Positions 10,287-22,029 of a DNA stretch of 64,000 nucleotides are shown in pieces (the first letter of the stretch is position 1; each line of letters begins with the position of its first letter). The translations under genes and the position numbers were made by a program. The DNA is from Parascedosporium putredinis (taxonomy: Eukaryota > Ascomycota > Sordariomycetes > Microascales > Microascaceae). The stretch lies in contig CASHTG010000012.1 in the NCBI GenBank assembly GCA_949357655.1, positions 3,596,001-3,660,000 of the forward strand, read 5' to 3'. Below the pieces are notes generated by a model. That model was not told the DNA's origin and did not search any database. It saw only the letters and a program-made list of their open reading frames with translations.

Positions 10287-12832
10287 ATGACGGGTCCGAG
10301 GAGATCGACGAGGAGCCTACGGCGGACACGCCCCGAATCGAGGATCCGCGAGCGACCCCGAGAGATATATATGGAGAGATGTTGACCGAGGCCGGCGTCA
10401 ATCAGGAGGTGATTGAACCGGCGAGGCCATTGAAGCGACGGATGGTGCGGCGCCGGACGCTGGAGATTGGTGATACTGCGCCCGAACTTGATCAACCCTC
10501 GGCGGGGCCAGCATCAGTCGAGACAAAAGTGGCGAGGGAACTCGATGAGACGAGTGAAGAAGAAGAGGAGGAGGAGGAGGAGGACATCGTGTTTGAAGAC
10601 GTCGTCATACCTAAACCGACGATACAGACCGTCTACATGACCTCGGATGACGAGGGTTCAGAAGGAACTGACGATGACGACGATGACGACGATGACGACA
10701 AAAATCCCGGCGTTGCATTCGAGGACGTTGACATGAGACCGCCCGTTGCGACTGTCCACTTGCCTGAACCTCAACGGAAGGATATTGAACTCAACCTTTC
10801 TGCTCAGAAGGCGGCCATGTCACCGATGAAGAGGGGCCTTGGGAGGAAGAAGCGGCCACTGAGCAAGGAGGAGAAGAAACAGCGCCTAGAGGTGCACAAA
10901 GTTCACGTCCTCTGCCTCCTCTACCATTGTGCCATGAGAAATCGGTGGTGCAATGATGCCAAGGTTCAGGGGTGCCTCAAAAAGCTACTGAGCCAACGGA
11001 TGCTAAACAGCCTCAACCCGAGCCGGACTCTGTCCCAGTTCGGGAGGACGGAGGCGCTTAAAGCCGGACTACAGGAAGTGGGCCAAATGTACAGGTCGAG
11101 GTATCAGGTTACGGAAAGGGGCCTACGCCGAGCCCTCTGGGCCGAGGACCCCGATGAGGTTGGCGATTTTGATCCTCCCACCGATTTAGAGGCCTGCTTA
11201 GACAGGTCCGATTTTCTCCAAGTGGCGAAAACTCTCCATGGGTCACGCGATGTGGGTGCCCAGCTGTACTGTGCCTTACTTCGGACTGCTGGGGTGAGGG
11301 CGCGACTCGTCTGCTCATTGCAGCCTTTATCCTTCCTCGGCGGGGACCTACGCGAGCTAAACCCCGGCCATCGCGGACTGCGGTCAAGGTATCGGCGCAG
11401 GAGCCCAGCGACTTAGCGTCGCCGGGCAAGGCTGCGGCCTCGGGGTCCTCTACTGCCTTGTCGACGCCCCCGAGGCGGCGCTTCGGGCTATCTACGACAG
11501 CCTCGCACTATCGCCGGCCTCCAACTACCTCGCCACGAAGCTCGAAATCCCATGGCGGCACGCCAAGAAAAATTAAAGAGTCACATTTCCCTATTTACTG
11601 GGTTGAGGTCCTCGATGTGGCCCACCAAAAGTGGCAGCCAGTCGACCCTCTGGTGACGCAGAGCTTTTGGAAGACACGTGTATTTGAACCCCTTTGACGG
11701 ACCGGGAGAATTCACTCTCGTACGTCGTGGCATTTGACGAGGACGGAGCGGTCAAGGATGTGACCAAGAGGTATGCCAAAGCCTACACGGCGAAAACGCT
11801 CAGGCTCCGGGTCGAATCCGCAGAGGAGCAAGGGGCGCGTTGGTGGCGCAAAGCGCTTCGAAAATATTCGCGGCGAAGGCCCACGGATCTCGATCAGATT
11901 GAAGATAATGAGCTTGCTGCCGCGCTGGCCCGGGAGCCCATCCCGAGCAACATCGCCGATTTCAAACACCACCCACTCTATGTGCTACAGAGGCACCTGC
12001 GGAGAAACGAAGTGCTGCAGGCCGATGCAAGAGACGTGGGGACCGTGGCGGCTGGATCACGAGCACCGCTGGAGAGGGTGTATCTTCGAAGGAACGTGAT
12101 GGTAGCCCGGAGCAAGGAGAAGTGGTATCGATCGGGGCGAGTGGTCAAAGACAACGAGATACCCGCAAAATGGTTGCCGCCGCGGAAACAAACCAGGCGA
12201 GGCGAAGACGACGAAGACGACGACGAAAATGTACAGGGTGACGCCGGAACTCCGCTATACCTGCTCGAGCACACGGAGGAGTTCCACCACCCGCCCGTGG
12301 TGAGGGGGTGGTGCCGAAGAACAAGTTTGGGAACATTGACGTTTACGCCCCCAACATGGTGCCGGTAGGCGGCTTTCACGTGGACCACGAGCTCGCGGCG
12401 CGAGCAGCCTTCATACTAGGGGTGGACTACGCACCAGCGCTGACGGGATTCAAATTCAAGGGCCGCCACGGCACAGCGGTACTTAGCGGCGTGGTAGTTG
12501 CGGCCGAGTATGCAGAGGCGGTGAGAGCGGTAATCAAGGGCTTGGTCGACTTGGAAACGGAAATTGAGGAGGACCGGAAGCGGAAAGCCTGTCTCCAGGC
12601 ATGGAGGCGCCTGCTCATGGGGCTCAGGATCAGACAAAAGATCTGGGAGGGCGTGGATGAGGACCTCGAGGCGCAGAGGGAGGCGGAGAAACAGGTTGAT
12701 GACGAGGCCCGCGGTGATAGTAGCCATGCCCTGACCGACGCGGAAATTGAAGATGCCGCGAGCGATGTCACGGAGGAATACGAGATTAGGGAGGAGGATG
12801 ACTACGGTGGCGGTGGTTTCTTTGTTGAATGA
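10287..12832 (+). CDS. rad4: Nucleotide excision repair protein Rad4/XPC
   Basis: Rad4/XPC is the damage sensor of global-genome nucleotide excision repair, acting with Rad23 in the nucleus. The basic N-terminus is followed by TPRDIYGEMLTEAG, then acidic runs (EEEEEEEEE, DDDDDDDDDD). The transglutaminase-like fold shows GVRARLVCSLQPL and, after a variable insert, IYWVEVLDVAHQKWQPVDPL. BHD1 shows HPLYVLQRHLRRNE. BHD3 shows VPKNKFGNIDVY, MVPVGG and GFKFKGRHGTAV, the segments that in yeast Rad4 insert at the lesion. No intron is needed. Four runs are one base short: C4 10331-10334, G4 11342-11345, C4 11689-11692 and G5 12304-12308. Restoring them yields 849 residues. The start at ATG 10287 is preferred because the contracted C4 links it to the conserved frame; the other upstream candidates hit stops. 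The site at 11342-11345 is the least certain of the four, because the insert around it is not conserved. Confidence 0.88.
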
Positions 12833-15781
12833 TCTAGGATGAGCGAGAGCTCTTTGTCCTCCCCTCCTACCTTGCACGTTCACTATCTCTGCACGCGCAT
12901 GGGGGATCTATAGCACCTTTTTCTACTCATCCTTTTGTCACATCATTGGGGGTCTCCTTCTTTGACAGAGTAGCCGCGAAGATTAAGATATGGCAAGAGA
13001 TAGGGATGTCATGTTAAATGACAACTTGCCAAGAGATGATGCGGAAAGAGGTTAGAAAGTCACGTCACGAATGCCACATCACGAATTTTTGAAAAGAAAG
13101 ATTCTTCATGAGGCGAAGGAAGGCCCCGCATATTAATGACTTCTCGCACCAAACTCACGAAAGGCCAGGTTGAAGTCGACATAGTGCCATGAAAGGCAGG
13201 GCATGTTCACGGTCTGCTCAATCTCGAAAAACGAGGCTGGCCGGTTGGTACTACGAGCAATTAATGGCGAAAAGGCTGCTTGGGGCAGAGGTAATATTAT
13301 GAGGTGTAAACTGCCATGCCAAGGGGCACGTTGATTGACCGGCGTTTGTGCAACGACGCGTGTTGCGAAGTGGCGCAGCGGACAGGACGCCATGACCCTG
13401 CACCCGTCTCTGCGAGAACTCGTTGGCTAGGCCGTTTCCGTTTTTATTGAGTAACAAGAGCGATGACAAGGGTCGGCTCCGGGCGGCGGGTTTCGCTGTG
13501 CTTGGTCGCGTGGGTTGAAACCGCGACATTTTCTCGACGCCGAGCGCGAGAATATTAAGGCTCTATACTGAGGGTAACTCGAAGTACGTGTGAATTTCGC
13601 TCCGGTATGCAGGAGTTTTGATTTACCTTTTTGCGTGCAAAGTCCGAAGCGCGAAGCTTGAGCAGGTGTATCTACGATATCCCCAGTGAATGGGCTCTGC
13701 TGCCGTCCTTCATTCAACTGATCTTTTTCTCCCCTCGCGCTTGATTTCTTTATTTGGTGGGGGTCGTATTAAAAGTACCTCCACCCTTGGCAAAGTGAGG
13801 GTTCCACTAACCTGAAGGAGAAGCCTGTAATAAAGTATTATACATGTGTTACAAAGGAACCGCTCGAACATACTGAGAGGGGCCAAGACACAGAGCCGAA
13901 AAATTCTGCTTAGCTCCGATCAAGAGAACGGATGCGGGTGCGAAAGAAAGGCGACATGCCCAGTGTGACGCCATGCCAAGGGGAGATCCTGTGGGCCTCA
14001 TTTGGAAAGGCCCCAGAGCCAAGCGAGAGACAAAGGCGGGCATCCCCAAGTCCAAATATTGACTCTCCACTCGGCGGCGATAGTCCGAGGCTCTGGAGCT
14101 ATCCCCGGTATGGGTTAGCCTTTTGAGGAGCTTGGGGTTGGAAAAACAAAGGCTAAACGGGAGGGAAAGGGAGGTGTCCTTTGTTTCCTTCCCTTGCTCC
14201 GTTTGTTTGGGACGTCCAGGTCTTGCGAGTGTTGGTTCGAGAAAGCGAGATTTCTCGGATTTGGTTGTTCATGTACAAGTATCATGCTCATGCTCACGCA
14301 CGAATTCAATTTGATTTGACATTCCCTTTTGTTTTTCTTCGATCCTCTCCTTCATCCGCTGGGTCGGCGGGTTTCCTCCGCCGACCGATGGCGGTGCCTC
14401 AGATGGGGAGCCTAGAATCGGGCCAATCCCTGCACAGCGTCGAAATGTCGCTTCTGCAGCCAAGATGCCGGCGGCTCGGTTTCAGAGCCACTGACGTTGA
14501 ATTGGGCGAAGAAGGCGAAATCGCCAGCACCGCATGGGTGTTGGATTGACGGGCCTGGGGGCAATGAGCAATTAATTCAACTTGAAGTGCAGTCGCTCAA
14601 GAAACAAAAGAAAGAGAAAAAGAGTCCGAAAGAGACAAGAGAACAGAAAGATCACTCTTCAATTGTTGATGATTGCTTGTGCTCTCTGGATAGCTGCCGC
14701 TGAATGTTATTTCGACTTGATCCGTCCCGCTGCCACGATTCCTCACAGTCGGGCCATGCTAGGGCCATGCTCGGATCACATCCCGGCCCTACAGCATACA
14801 AATCAGATAGTTGGTATTGGTTGGCAGTAATAGTTGATAGTCCAAGTGATCTAGACACTACTACCATACCGTCGTCCGCCCACGATATCGGGCTGCCAAG
14901 GATTTTGTTTCTCGCGTCTCGAGAATCCTTGTTGACACGATGGTGGTGAGAAAGGAAATAGAAGAAACAAAAGCATACGTAAGACGTCAGCCATCGTCGC
15001 GAGATACGAGGCAGGGCAGACAGGTTCTCCAAGTAGGTGAGCAAACGGCGGGTCAATCTAATCCTCTTGTCTTTTAATGTCTGGGTCGTCCCTAGCACAG
15101 CCTCAACTATCCAGATTGACCCATGGAGGGTATGCCGTGAGGGATCCAAACGGTGCTGGACACGGGCTCAGAACTGAGAGGTCAACTGTGGTTGTGTGCG
15201 TGGCCTGGCGGCCGTCTTGGTCTTTGTTCCCGCCGGGTGCTCGCCTGAGGGAGTTACAGTTACAGCGGGGAGGCGAAACCCGGCGGGGTTTCTGGCGCTC
15301 AAATTCCCCCGATTCCGCGTCTTGGTATTCTTGCTGGTACCTGGGCCAAGAAACAAGGCCCCGTCTCGAAACTGTGGAGATCAATTGATGCGTGCTGGCC
15401 TTGATAGGTCCACGCGAGGGAGATTCCCGTTGACGGGACCAGTAAATTGGGAGAATGAATTGATCCGTCAATGGAATGTGCTAGGGGACTTGGCCTGATC
15501 CCGCTGACAAGTGGTCCTTCCCCATGAATTTGGTTAATATTAGATCTATGGCCCCTCCCCCGGAATGCTAGTCTCAGAATAATCAGTAACCGATGCATCG
15601 CGGCTGCTCATCGAGACATCCACCCACGAGGGGCTTGCTTGTTTTCCCTCCGACCCTTCTTATTGAGAAAAAACACAAGAAGAAGAAAAAAACACCGCCC
15701 TCACCCTTGGTGTAGACTATAGTCGCCTCTTCTCTCAACATCCCACCTGGGAGGGGCTGTTGCTGTGATTACTCGCCCATC
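12833..15781. other. Intergenic, 2.9 kb, no supported gene
   Basis: Several open stretches of 60-165 codons overlap on both strands without coding character or known motifs. The last 120 bp before the transporter ATG is C/T-rich (15720-15770), in keeping with a promoter/leader. Confidence 0.6.
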
Positions 15782-18700
15782 ATGGCGTTTCTTCGCCAGA
15801 CGGGAACCCTGATCTCCAAGAACTTTCAGATCCTCCTTGGTCGCCATGCCTTCAACACCCTCATCTGGGCCCTGGTAGTGCCCATCATATTAACCGCGCT
15901 CTTTTCCTTCTTGAAAAACCTCGTCGCTCCCGTCGCCACCTTCGGAATTGGGGAATCGACGCCGATTCGATCCTTGACATCTGCTCTCGAGGCTGCCGCC
16001 GACGATGGTAGGGATACGCTCGTCTTCGTCAACAATGGCTTGACCGGTGGCGATATCGACTCCGTCATCGATTCCCTGTCCTCCTCTGTCGAGGCTGCCG
16101 GCAAGATCTGGGAAACAACCGAAGACGAGGACGACCTGAAGCAGCTTTGTAAATCCTCGCTCCGCGGCGTGAGTCGCTGCTTCGGCGCCGTAGTCTTCCA
16201 CTCCTCTCCGACCGAAGGCCCCAACGAAGTATGGAATTACACCTTGCGCATGGACGGCGCCTTGTCCGCCCTCACCATCAACGTCGAAAAAGACGACAAC
16301 GACGCCCAAGTGTACCTCATCCCCTGCAGTATGCCGTCGACTCTGCCGTTTCCGCCATCGATGTTGCCGGCGACGGTAGCCCCCGCGAGCTTCCAAGCTC
16401 CATCGACGCCTTCCCCTTTACTAGCTTGAACCAGGAGGAATACAAGCAACGCGTTCTCGAGATCTACATGGGCACCGTCGTGTCCGCCTTCGCCGTGCTC
16501 TTCGTTACCAGCATCCTCTTCATCACCTACCACCTTGCCGGCTTCGTTGTCACTGAGCGCGAGAGTGGTATGATTCGACTTCTGGATGCCATGATGCCCG
16601 TGAAGCGGAGATGGCACGCCCAGGCCGCCCGCATCATTTCGTACTTCGTCTCCTTTTCCCTCATCTACCTTCCAGGCTGGGTCATTGGTGCTCTCATCAT
16701 GCGCCGTGGTGTCTATACTAACACCAGCGTTGCCATCGTCCTCGTCTGGCAGATACTCTCAGGCCTCTCCATGGCCTCCATGTCTCTCTTCGCCTCCTCT
16801 TTCTTCAGGCAGGCCCAGCTCAGCGCCAACGTCACCCTCCTCATCACCGTCGTTTTTGCCATTCTCTCCCAAGCCATCACGAAGCCCGCGACCGGCCCCG
16901 TCTTCATCCTCAGTCTTCTCTTCCCAGCTTGCAACTATGTCTATCATTCCACTTTCCTCGCTCGCTTCGAGAAGCAAAACCTGCCCGCCAACCTCCTCGA
17001 GGTCGCGCCCGATAGCCCCTGGAACCTTGCTGGCGGTGTCTTTTGGATCATCGCCATTGGCCAAATCATCGTCTTCCCTCTACTCGGCGCCCTCATCGAA
17101 TCCAGGCTATACGGCACCACGACCAAGGGCAGGTCCATGGCGCGTGCCGAGAATGAGGGTCAGGATATGGGAGACGCCGCTGTCCGACTCGAAAACTTCA
17201 CAAAGATTTACGCACCCTCGCGGTTCGCCCGCTGGTTTCCCTTCTTCGCAACCTACAGGGAGCCCGTGGTCGCTGTGGACAATCTCAGTCTAGTTGCGCC
17301 CCGCGGCCAGATTGTCGCCCTCCTTGGCGCAAACGGGAGCGGCAAGAGCACCACCCTCGACACCATTGCCGGAATGAACAAGCTCACGAGCGGGTCCATC
17401 AAGATCGATGGAAGGGGTGGCCTTGGAATCGCCCCCAGAAAAACGTTCTCTGGGGTGAGCTCACGGTCGAGCAACACATCACCATCTTCAACAAGCTCAA
17501 GTCACCCGGAACCCGCGCCACCAAGGAAGAGATTCGGGAGCTTATCAAGGCAGTCGATCTGGAAAAGAAGCGCAAGGCCCTCGCCAAGACCCTTTCCGGC
17601 GGCCAAAAACGGAAGCTGCAACTCGGAATGATGCTGACGGGCGGCAGTGCCGTCTGCTGCGTGGACGAGGTCAGTAGCGGCATTGACCCGCTCAGTCGCC
17701 GCCAGATTTGGGATATCCTGCTTGCGGAGCGTGGAAAGCGGACCATCTTCTTGACCACCCACTTCCTCGATGAAGCCGATCTCCTCGCCGATCACATTGC
17801 CATCTTGTCCAAGGGCACTCTCCGTGCTGAAGGCTCGCCCGTTGCTCTCAAGGATCAATATGGTGCCGGATACCGCATCCACATTGACGGCATTGATCCC
17901 GCCACGACTCCCAATGTTGCCGGTGTCGAGAAGAGGACGGCCTTTGACGTTGTCACCTACGTTTCGCCCTCTTCTGCTTTGGCCGCCGGCGTGATCAAGT
18001 CTCTCGAGGCCCACGGCATCCACGACTACCGCTTCTCGGGGCCCACCATCGAGGACGTCTTCTTAAACCTTGCCGAAGAGGTTCGTGAAGTGTTGGAGGA
18101 ACCCACGAACGAGAAGGCGACCACGTCGGAAAAGCTTGGTGGCATCACTAGTGACGTCTCCGCCAATGAGCACGGTGTTCATCTCCTTGACGGAAAACCT
18201 CTTGGTTTCTTCCAGCAAGGCATTGTTCTCTTCAGGAAGCGAGTTACCATTTTTAAAACCAATTGGGTCCCCTACATTACGGCTTTCGTCCTTCCTGTTG
18301 CCGCCGCCGGCCTTGTCACTCTTTTCATCCGGGGCCAGGAGGCCGTCGGCTGCTCGCCTACCGAAACCGGCCGTCAGGGCGGCCGTGAGGATGACATTGG
18401 GACCGTCGACTTTTCCTTTGGCGTCGTCGCCGGGCCCAACGATCAGTTGGAGCAGGTCAACCCTATCCAACTCCTGACTCCTTCTTTGACTACCCTCTTC
18501 GGTCAGGTTGGCGCTAGCTTGGGCGGTGGTGCTGGGGAAGGGGGCGGCGCATCCGGCCTTCTATCTGTCATTCTTCAAAACGTCACATTTGAAGATACCT
18601 TTGGTTCTTTCAAGACTGCCATTGAAGAGAAGAGAAAGGACCTGTTCCCAGGAGGCTTTTGGCTCGGCGGTTCTGATGCTCCGCCCACGCTAGCCTTCCG

Positions 18701-20668
18701 GGCCAACGGGTTCCTCACCCCGACCTTGTACGCGCTTAACTTCTTTGACGTTATTCTCGCCAATCAAACCATCGTCACTCAGTTTGAAGCCTTTGACGTT
18801 CCGTGGGCGCCGTTGACTAGCGACGCCCTTCAGCTTGTCGCCTACATGTGTATCGCCCTCGTCCTGACGCCGGGCTTCCTTGCCCTGTACCCCAACGTGG
18901 AGAGGCTTCACCTCGTTCGCGGTCTCGAGTACTCTAATGGCGTCCGCCCTACGCCTCTCTGGTCCGCGTACACCATGTTTGACCTTGTGATTGGTATCCT
19001 TGCCTCGGCCATCATCACCGCCATTTGGGCCGGTGTTTCGAGCATTTGGTATCACTTGGGTTACATCTTCCTCATCTTTGTGCTTTACTGGCTGGCGTCC
19101 ACCCTCCTAGGCTACGTGATCTCGCTCTTCGCCACCGGCCAGCTTGCTACCTTTGGGTGGGTTACCGGCATCCAGGCGCTTTGCTTCGTTGGCTACCTCA
19201 TCGGCTACATGACCACTCTTGCCTACGCGCCTGTCACCAAGGTCGACAGCTACTTCCTCATCATCAATTATACCGTCTCGCTCATGGCCCCTATCGGGAG
19301 CGTCGTCCGCGCCTTCTTTATCACGCTGAACATCTTCTCGACAACTTGCGACGGCGATTCGATCTCGACCACACCCGGAGGCATTGAGTTGTATGGCGGG
19401 CCTATTCTCTACCTTATCATGCAGGCTCTCGTCTACTTCCTCATCCTCGTCATCGTTGACAGCGGCTCATTCAGCTCATGGTTCCGACGCAGCTTCATCG
19501 CCCGTGGCGGCAAGGGCAAAGCCCCACCCTCGACGACTAATGACGAGGAGACGGGCCAGGGTACTAACTTGCCATTGATGGTCATGAACGTCAGCAAGTC
19601 TTTCAAACCGGCCTTCAAGAAGAAGCTTACGGCTGTTGACGACGTGTCCTTTGACGTCCGTCGCGGCGAGGTCTTTGCTCTCCTGGGACCCAACGGCGCC
19701 GGCAAGTCGACCACCATCTCCGTCATCCGAGGCGACATCGCCCCAGACAAGAAAGGCGGCGATGTGCTGGTGGAAGACAAGTCGGTCACGCACAACCTCG
19801 CTGGCGCGCGTTCGCACCTCGGTGTGTGCCCGCAATTCGATCCTATGGATAAGATGACGGTACGCGAACACCTCGAGTTTTACGCGCGCGTTCGCGGCGT
19901 GTCGGACGTCCAGTACAACGTGCAGGCGGTCCTCCGCGGCGTCGGGCTCTCGGCCTTTGCGTCACGCATGGCCCACACTCTGTCTGGTGGTAACAAGCGC
20001 AAGTTGTCGCTCGGTATCGCGCTCATGGGTAACCCCACGGTTGTGCTACTCGACGAGCCGTCGTCGGGCCTCGACGCCGCTGCCAAGCGCATCATGTGGA
20101 AGACTCTAAAGGGCACTGTTGCCGGCCGGTCCATCCTCCTCACCACGCATAGCATGGAGGAGGCCGACGCTCTCGCCGGCCGTGTTGGCATCCTCGCCAA
20201 GAGCATGCTTGCCCTCGGTACCATTGACGAGCTCCGCGCACGCTTCGGCAATATTCTGCACGTTCACCTCGTCAGCAAGACGGCGCCTCGCACTTCGGAC
20301 GCCGAGATGCTCCGCGTTCGCGAATGGATCGCTGAGCGGTTCCCGGAGGCCGAAATCGAAGACAAGACGTACCACGGCCAGACGCGCTTCTCCCTCCCCG
20401 CCGCTGCCGTCCTCGGCAAGGGCGACAGCCCCACCCCTGCCGTTGCCTCGCACGAGATCGACGGCACCCCAGCGACGGCGAAATCACTGCCGCCCCCTCT
20501 ATCGCTCCTGGGGCGGAGTCCAAGAGCGCGATTGGACGCCTCGTGGTTGAGCTTGAAGAGAATCGGGACCTGCTCGGGATCGAGCATTTTAGCGTCAGCC
20601 CTACCACCCTTGACAAGGTGTTCCTCATGATTGTGGGAGAGCACAACATCAAGGAAGAAAACTATTAA
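15782..20668 (+). CDS. Full-size ABC transporter, subfamily A (TMD-NBD-TMD-NBD)
   Basis: Architecture matches ABC-A lipid/amphiphile transporters. TM1 lies near residues 22-45, a large non-cytosolic loop at about 50-220, and a bundle of TM helices at about 235-440. NBD1 starts near 465, with Walker A GANGSGKSTT, signature LSGGQKRKLQLG and Walker B CCVDEVSSG. TMD2 lies at about 810-1240. NBD2 has Walker A GPNGAGKSTT, signature LSGGNKRKLSLG and Walker B VVLLDEPSSG. Both catalytic Glu residues are present, so both sites look competent. The C-terminal PTTLDKVFLMIVG matches the conserved ABC-A end. Three C runs are one base short: C4 16321-16324, C5 17432-17436 and C4 20467-20470. Restoring them gives 1629 residues in one intronless frame, ending at TAA 20666-20668. 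The substrate cannot be read from sequence; transport of lipids or hydrophobic metabolites at a membrane is a family-level inference. Confidence 0.92.
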
Positions 20669-22029
20669 GAAAAAAAAGTGGTCTCGTTATGTCAGCTAAT
20701 GGTTTATAGAAGAGGCCGAACTCTTTTCCCCTCCTCGTTTTGTCATTTACTGGAATGTCGAGTCTCCATGCTTGTACATATACCGCGCGTATCTCACTTT
20801 TATGACCTCCGCGTCGCCTACTGCCTTTTCCTTTTTTCTTTTCTTTTATCTCGGTTTCCTAGTTTTTAATTAGCCATCACAAGCTGTACCCTTTGCTTAC
20901 CTCGAGCTATCTACATTAGCTCCAGACGGGACAGCGCGTCATGTCATCTTAGAAGAAGCTGGAGGTGAACACTCGGAGCTAGGGAGAGGACCTTGTGGGT
21001 TTCGAGAGATGTTGTATTTTGGGTGCTGATAGATTCTGAATAGATGCGACTAATCTTCTTCCCCTCGTCTGCGTTTTAGTCTTGGGCCCCTGATTCTTGC
21101 CTGTCTTCTCTTGTCGGTTTCCTTTAGGAAACCCCCCTTGTATCAACATGTATCAGGCGCCCGTCTAATCCACTTGGAAATAAACCGATATAAAGACTAA
21201 GATGCTACATACAAATGTCAACAGACTTGTGTGTGATCAATTGTGTTGAAAAGATTGCTCTCAAAATGGAAATCTTTTCGTGTTTCTAGTATTAGCCATC
21301 TTTTGCACGTCTTTTCCTCCCCTCTTTCTTTCGAGGTTCTTTTTTCGGCTCTCCGGTACATTAGGTCCGGGGCCCGCCGAACACAGGACGACGGCACCGA
21401 GTGTACATACGCACACTGCACGCTAATCATCAGAGTCGCTGGCGTCGCCCGCGCGAACACGACGCATACCCGCAAACGCCCGCGCATAGTATACCGTTCA
21501 CATCGTCGGTCATCGAAATGGGTCATGTACTCCCAATCTTGCCCACCCAGTGCTCATGATCCCTAGAAACGCCTCTCTGCCTATTCTAGGTTGGAGTGCG
21601 CTCGGAAACATGCCAAAAGGCGTGGGGAAGAAAGAATAAAAAAACAAAAGGCGAACCTCCCTCCGAGAGATACAACGCCTTGCTGGCAAATAGCCTGTGC
21701 ACACTAGTCCGTCCTCCCACGCCGTATGGTCTAGGTGCGAGATCCCATCTCCTATCGGGATGAAGACTCTCGCGCCAGATAGACCCCGAAACGAAAAAAA
21801 AAAAAAAGAAAAGGCCCTGGGGAATCGTAAACCCCTAGAACCCATCCTCCCCTTTGGCGCTGGAAGCGCCATAATTAAGCATTACCGCAAACGCCGACGC
21901 CAAACTCACTTTCCAATCATATACAAACAAGGGCAGGCCCAGCCGCGCGCACGCTTTTCGAAAACAAGTTAGAAAGAGAGGCGCTGGCAGGCGGGAAAGC
22001 CTCCCCTTGGCCGCGGATTCTCCCCAACC
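20669..22029. other. Intergenic between convergent transporter and phytochrome genes
   Basis: The two genes converge here, so this interval should hold both 3' UTRs. AATAAA-like AAATAAACC occurs at 21178-21186 on +. A run of 13 A at about 21794-21806 lies on the phytochrome side. No supported ORF. Confidence 0.55.

Noticed and set aside
11294..11323. GTGAGG...TTGCAG as an intron explaining the first rad4 frame change
   Set aside because: Only 30 nt, and it would remove the conserved GVRARLVCSL strand of the transglutaminase-like fold.
8296..20668. Methyltransferase, rad4 and ABC-A transporter as one biosynthetic cluster
   Set aside because: No core synthase lies in the window and rad4 is a housekeeping repair gene; proximity alone is not enough.
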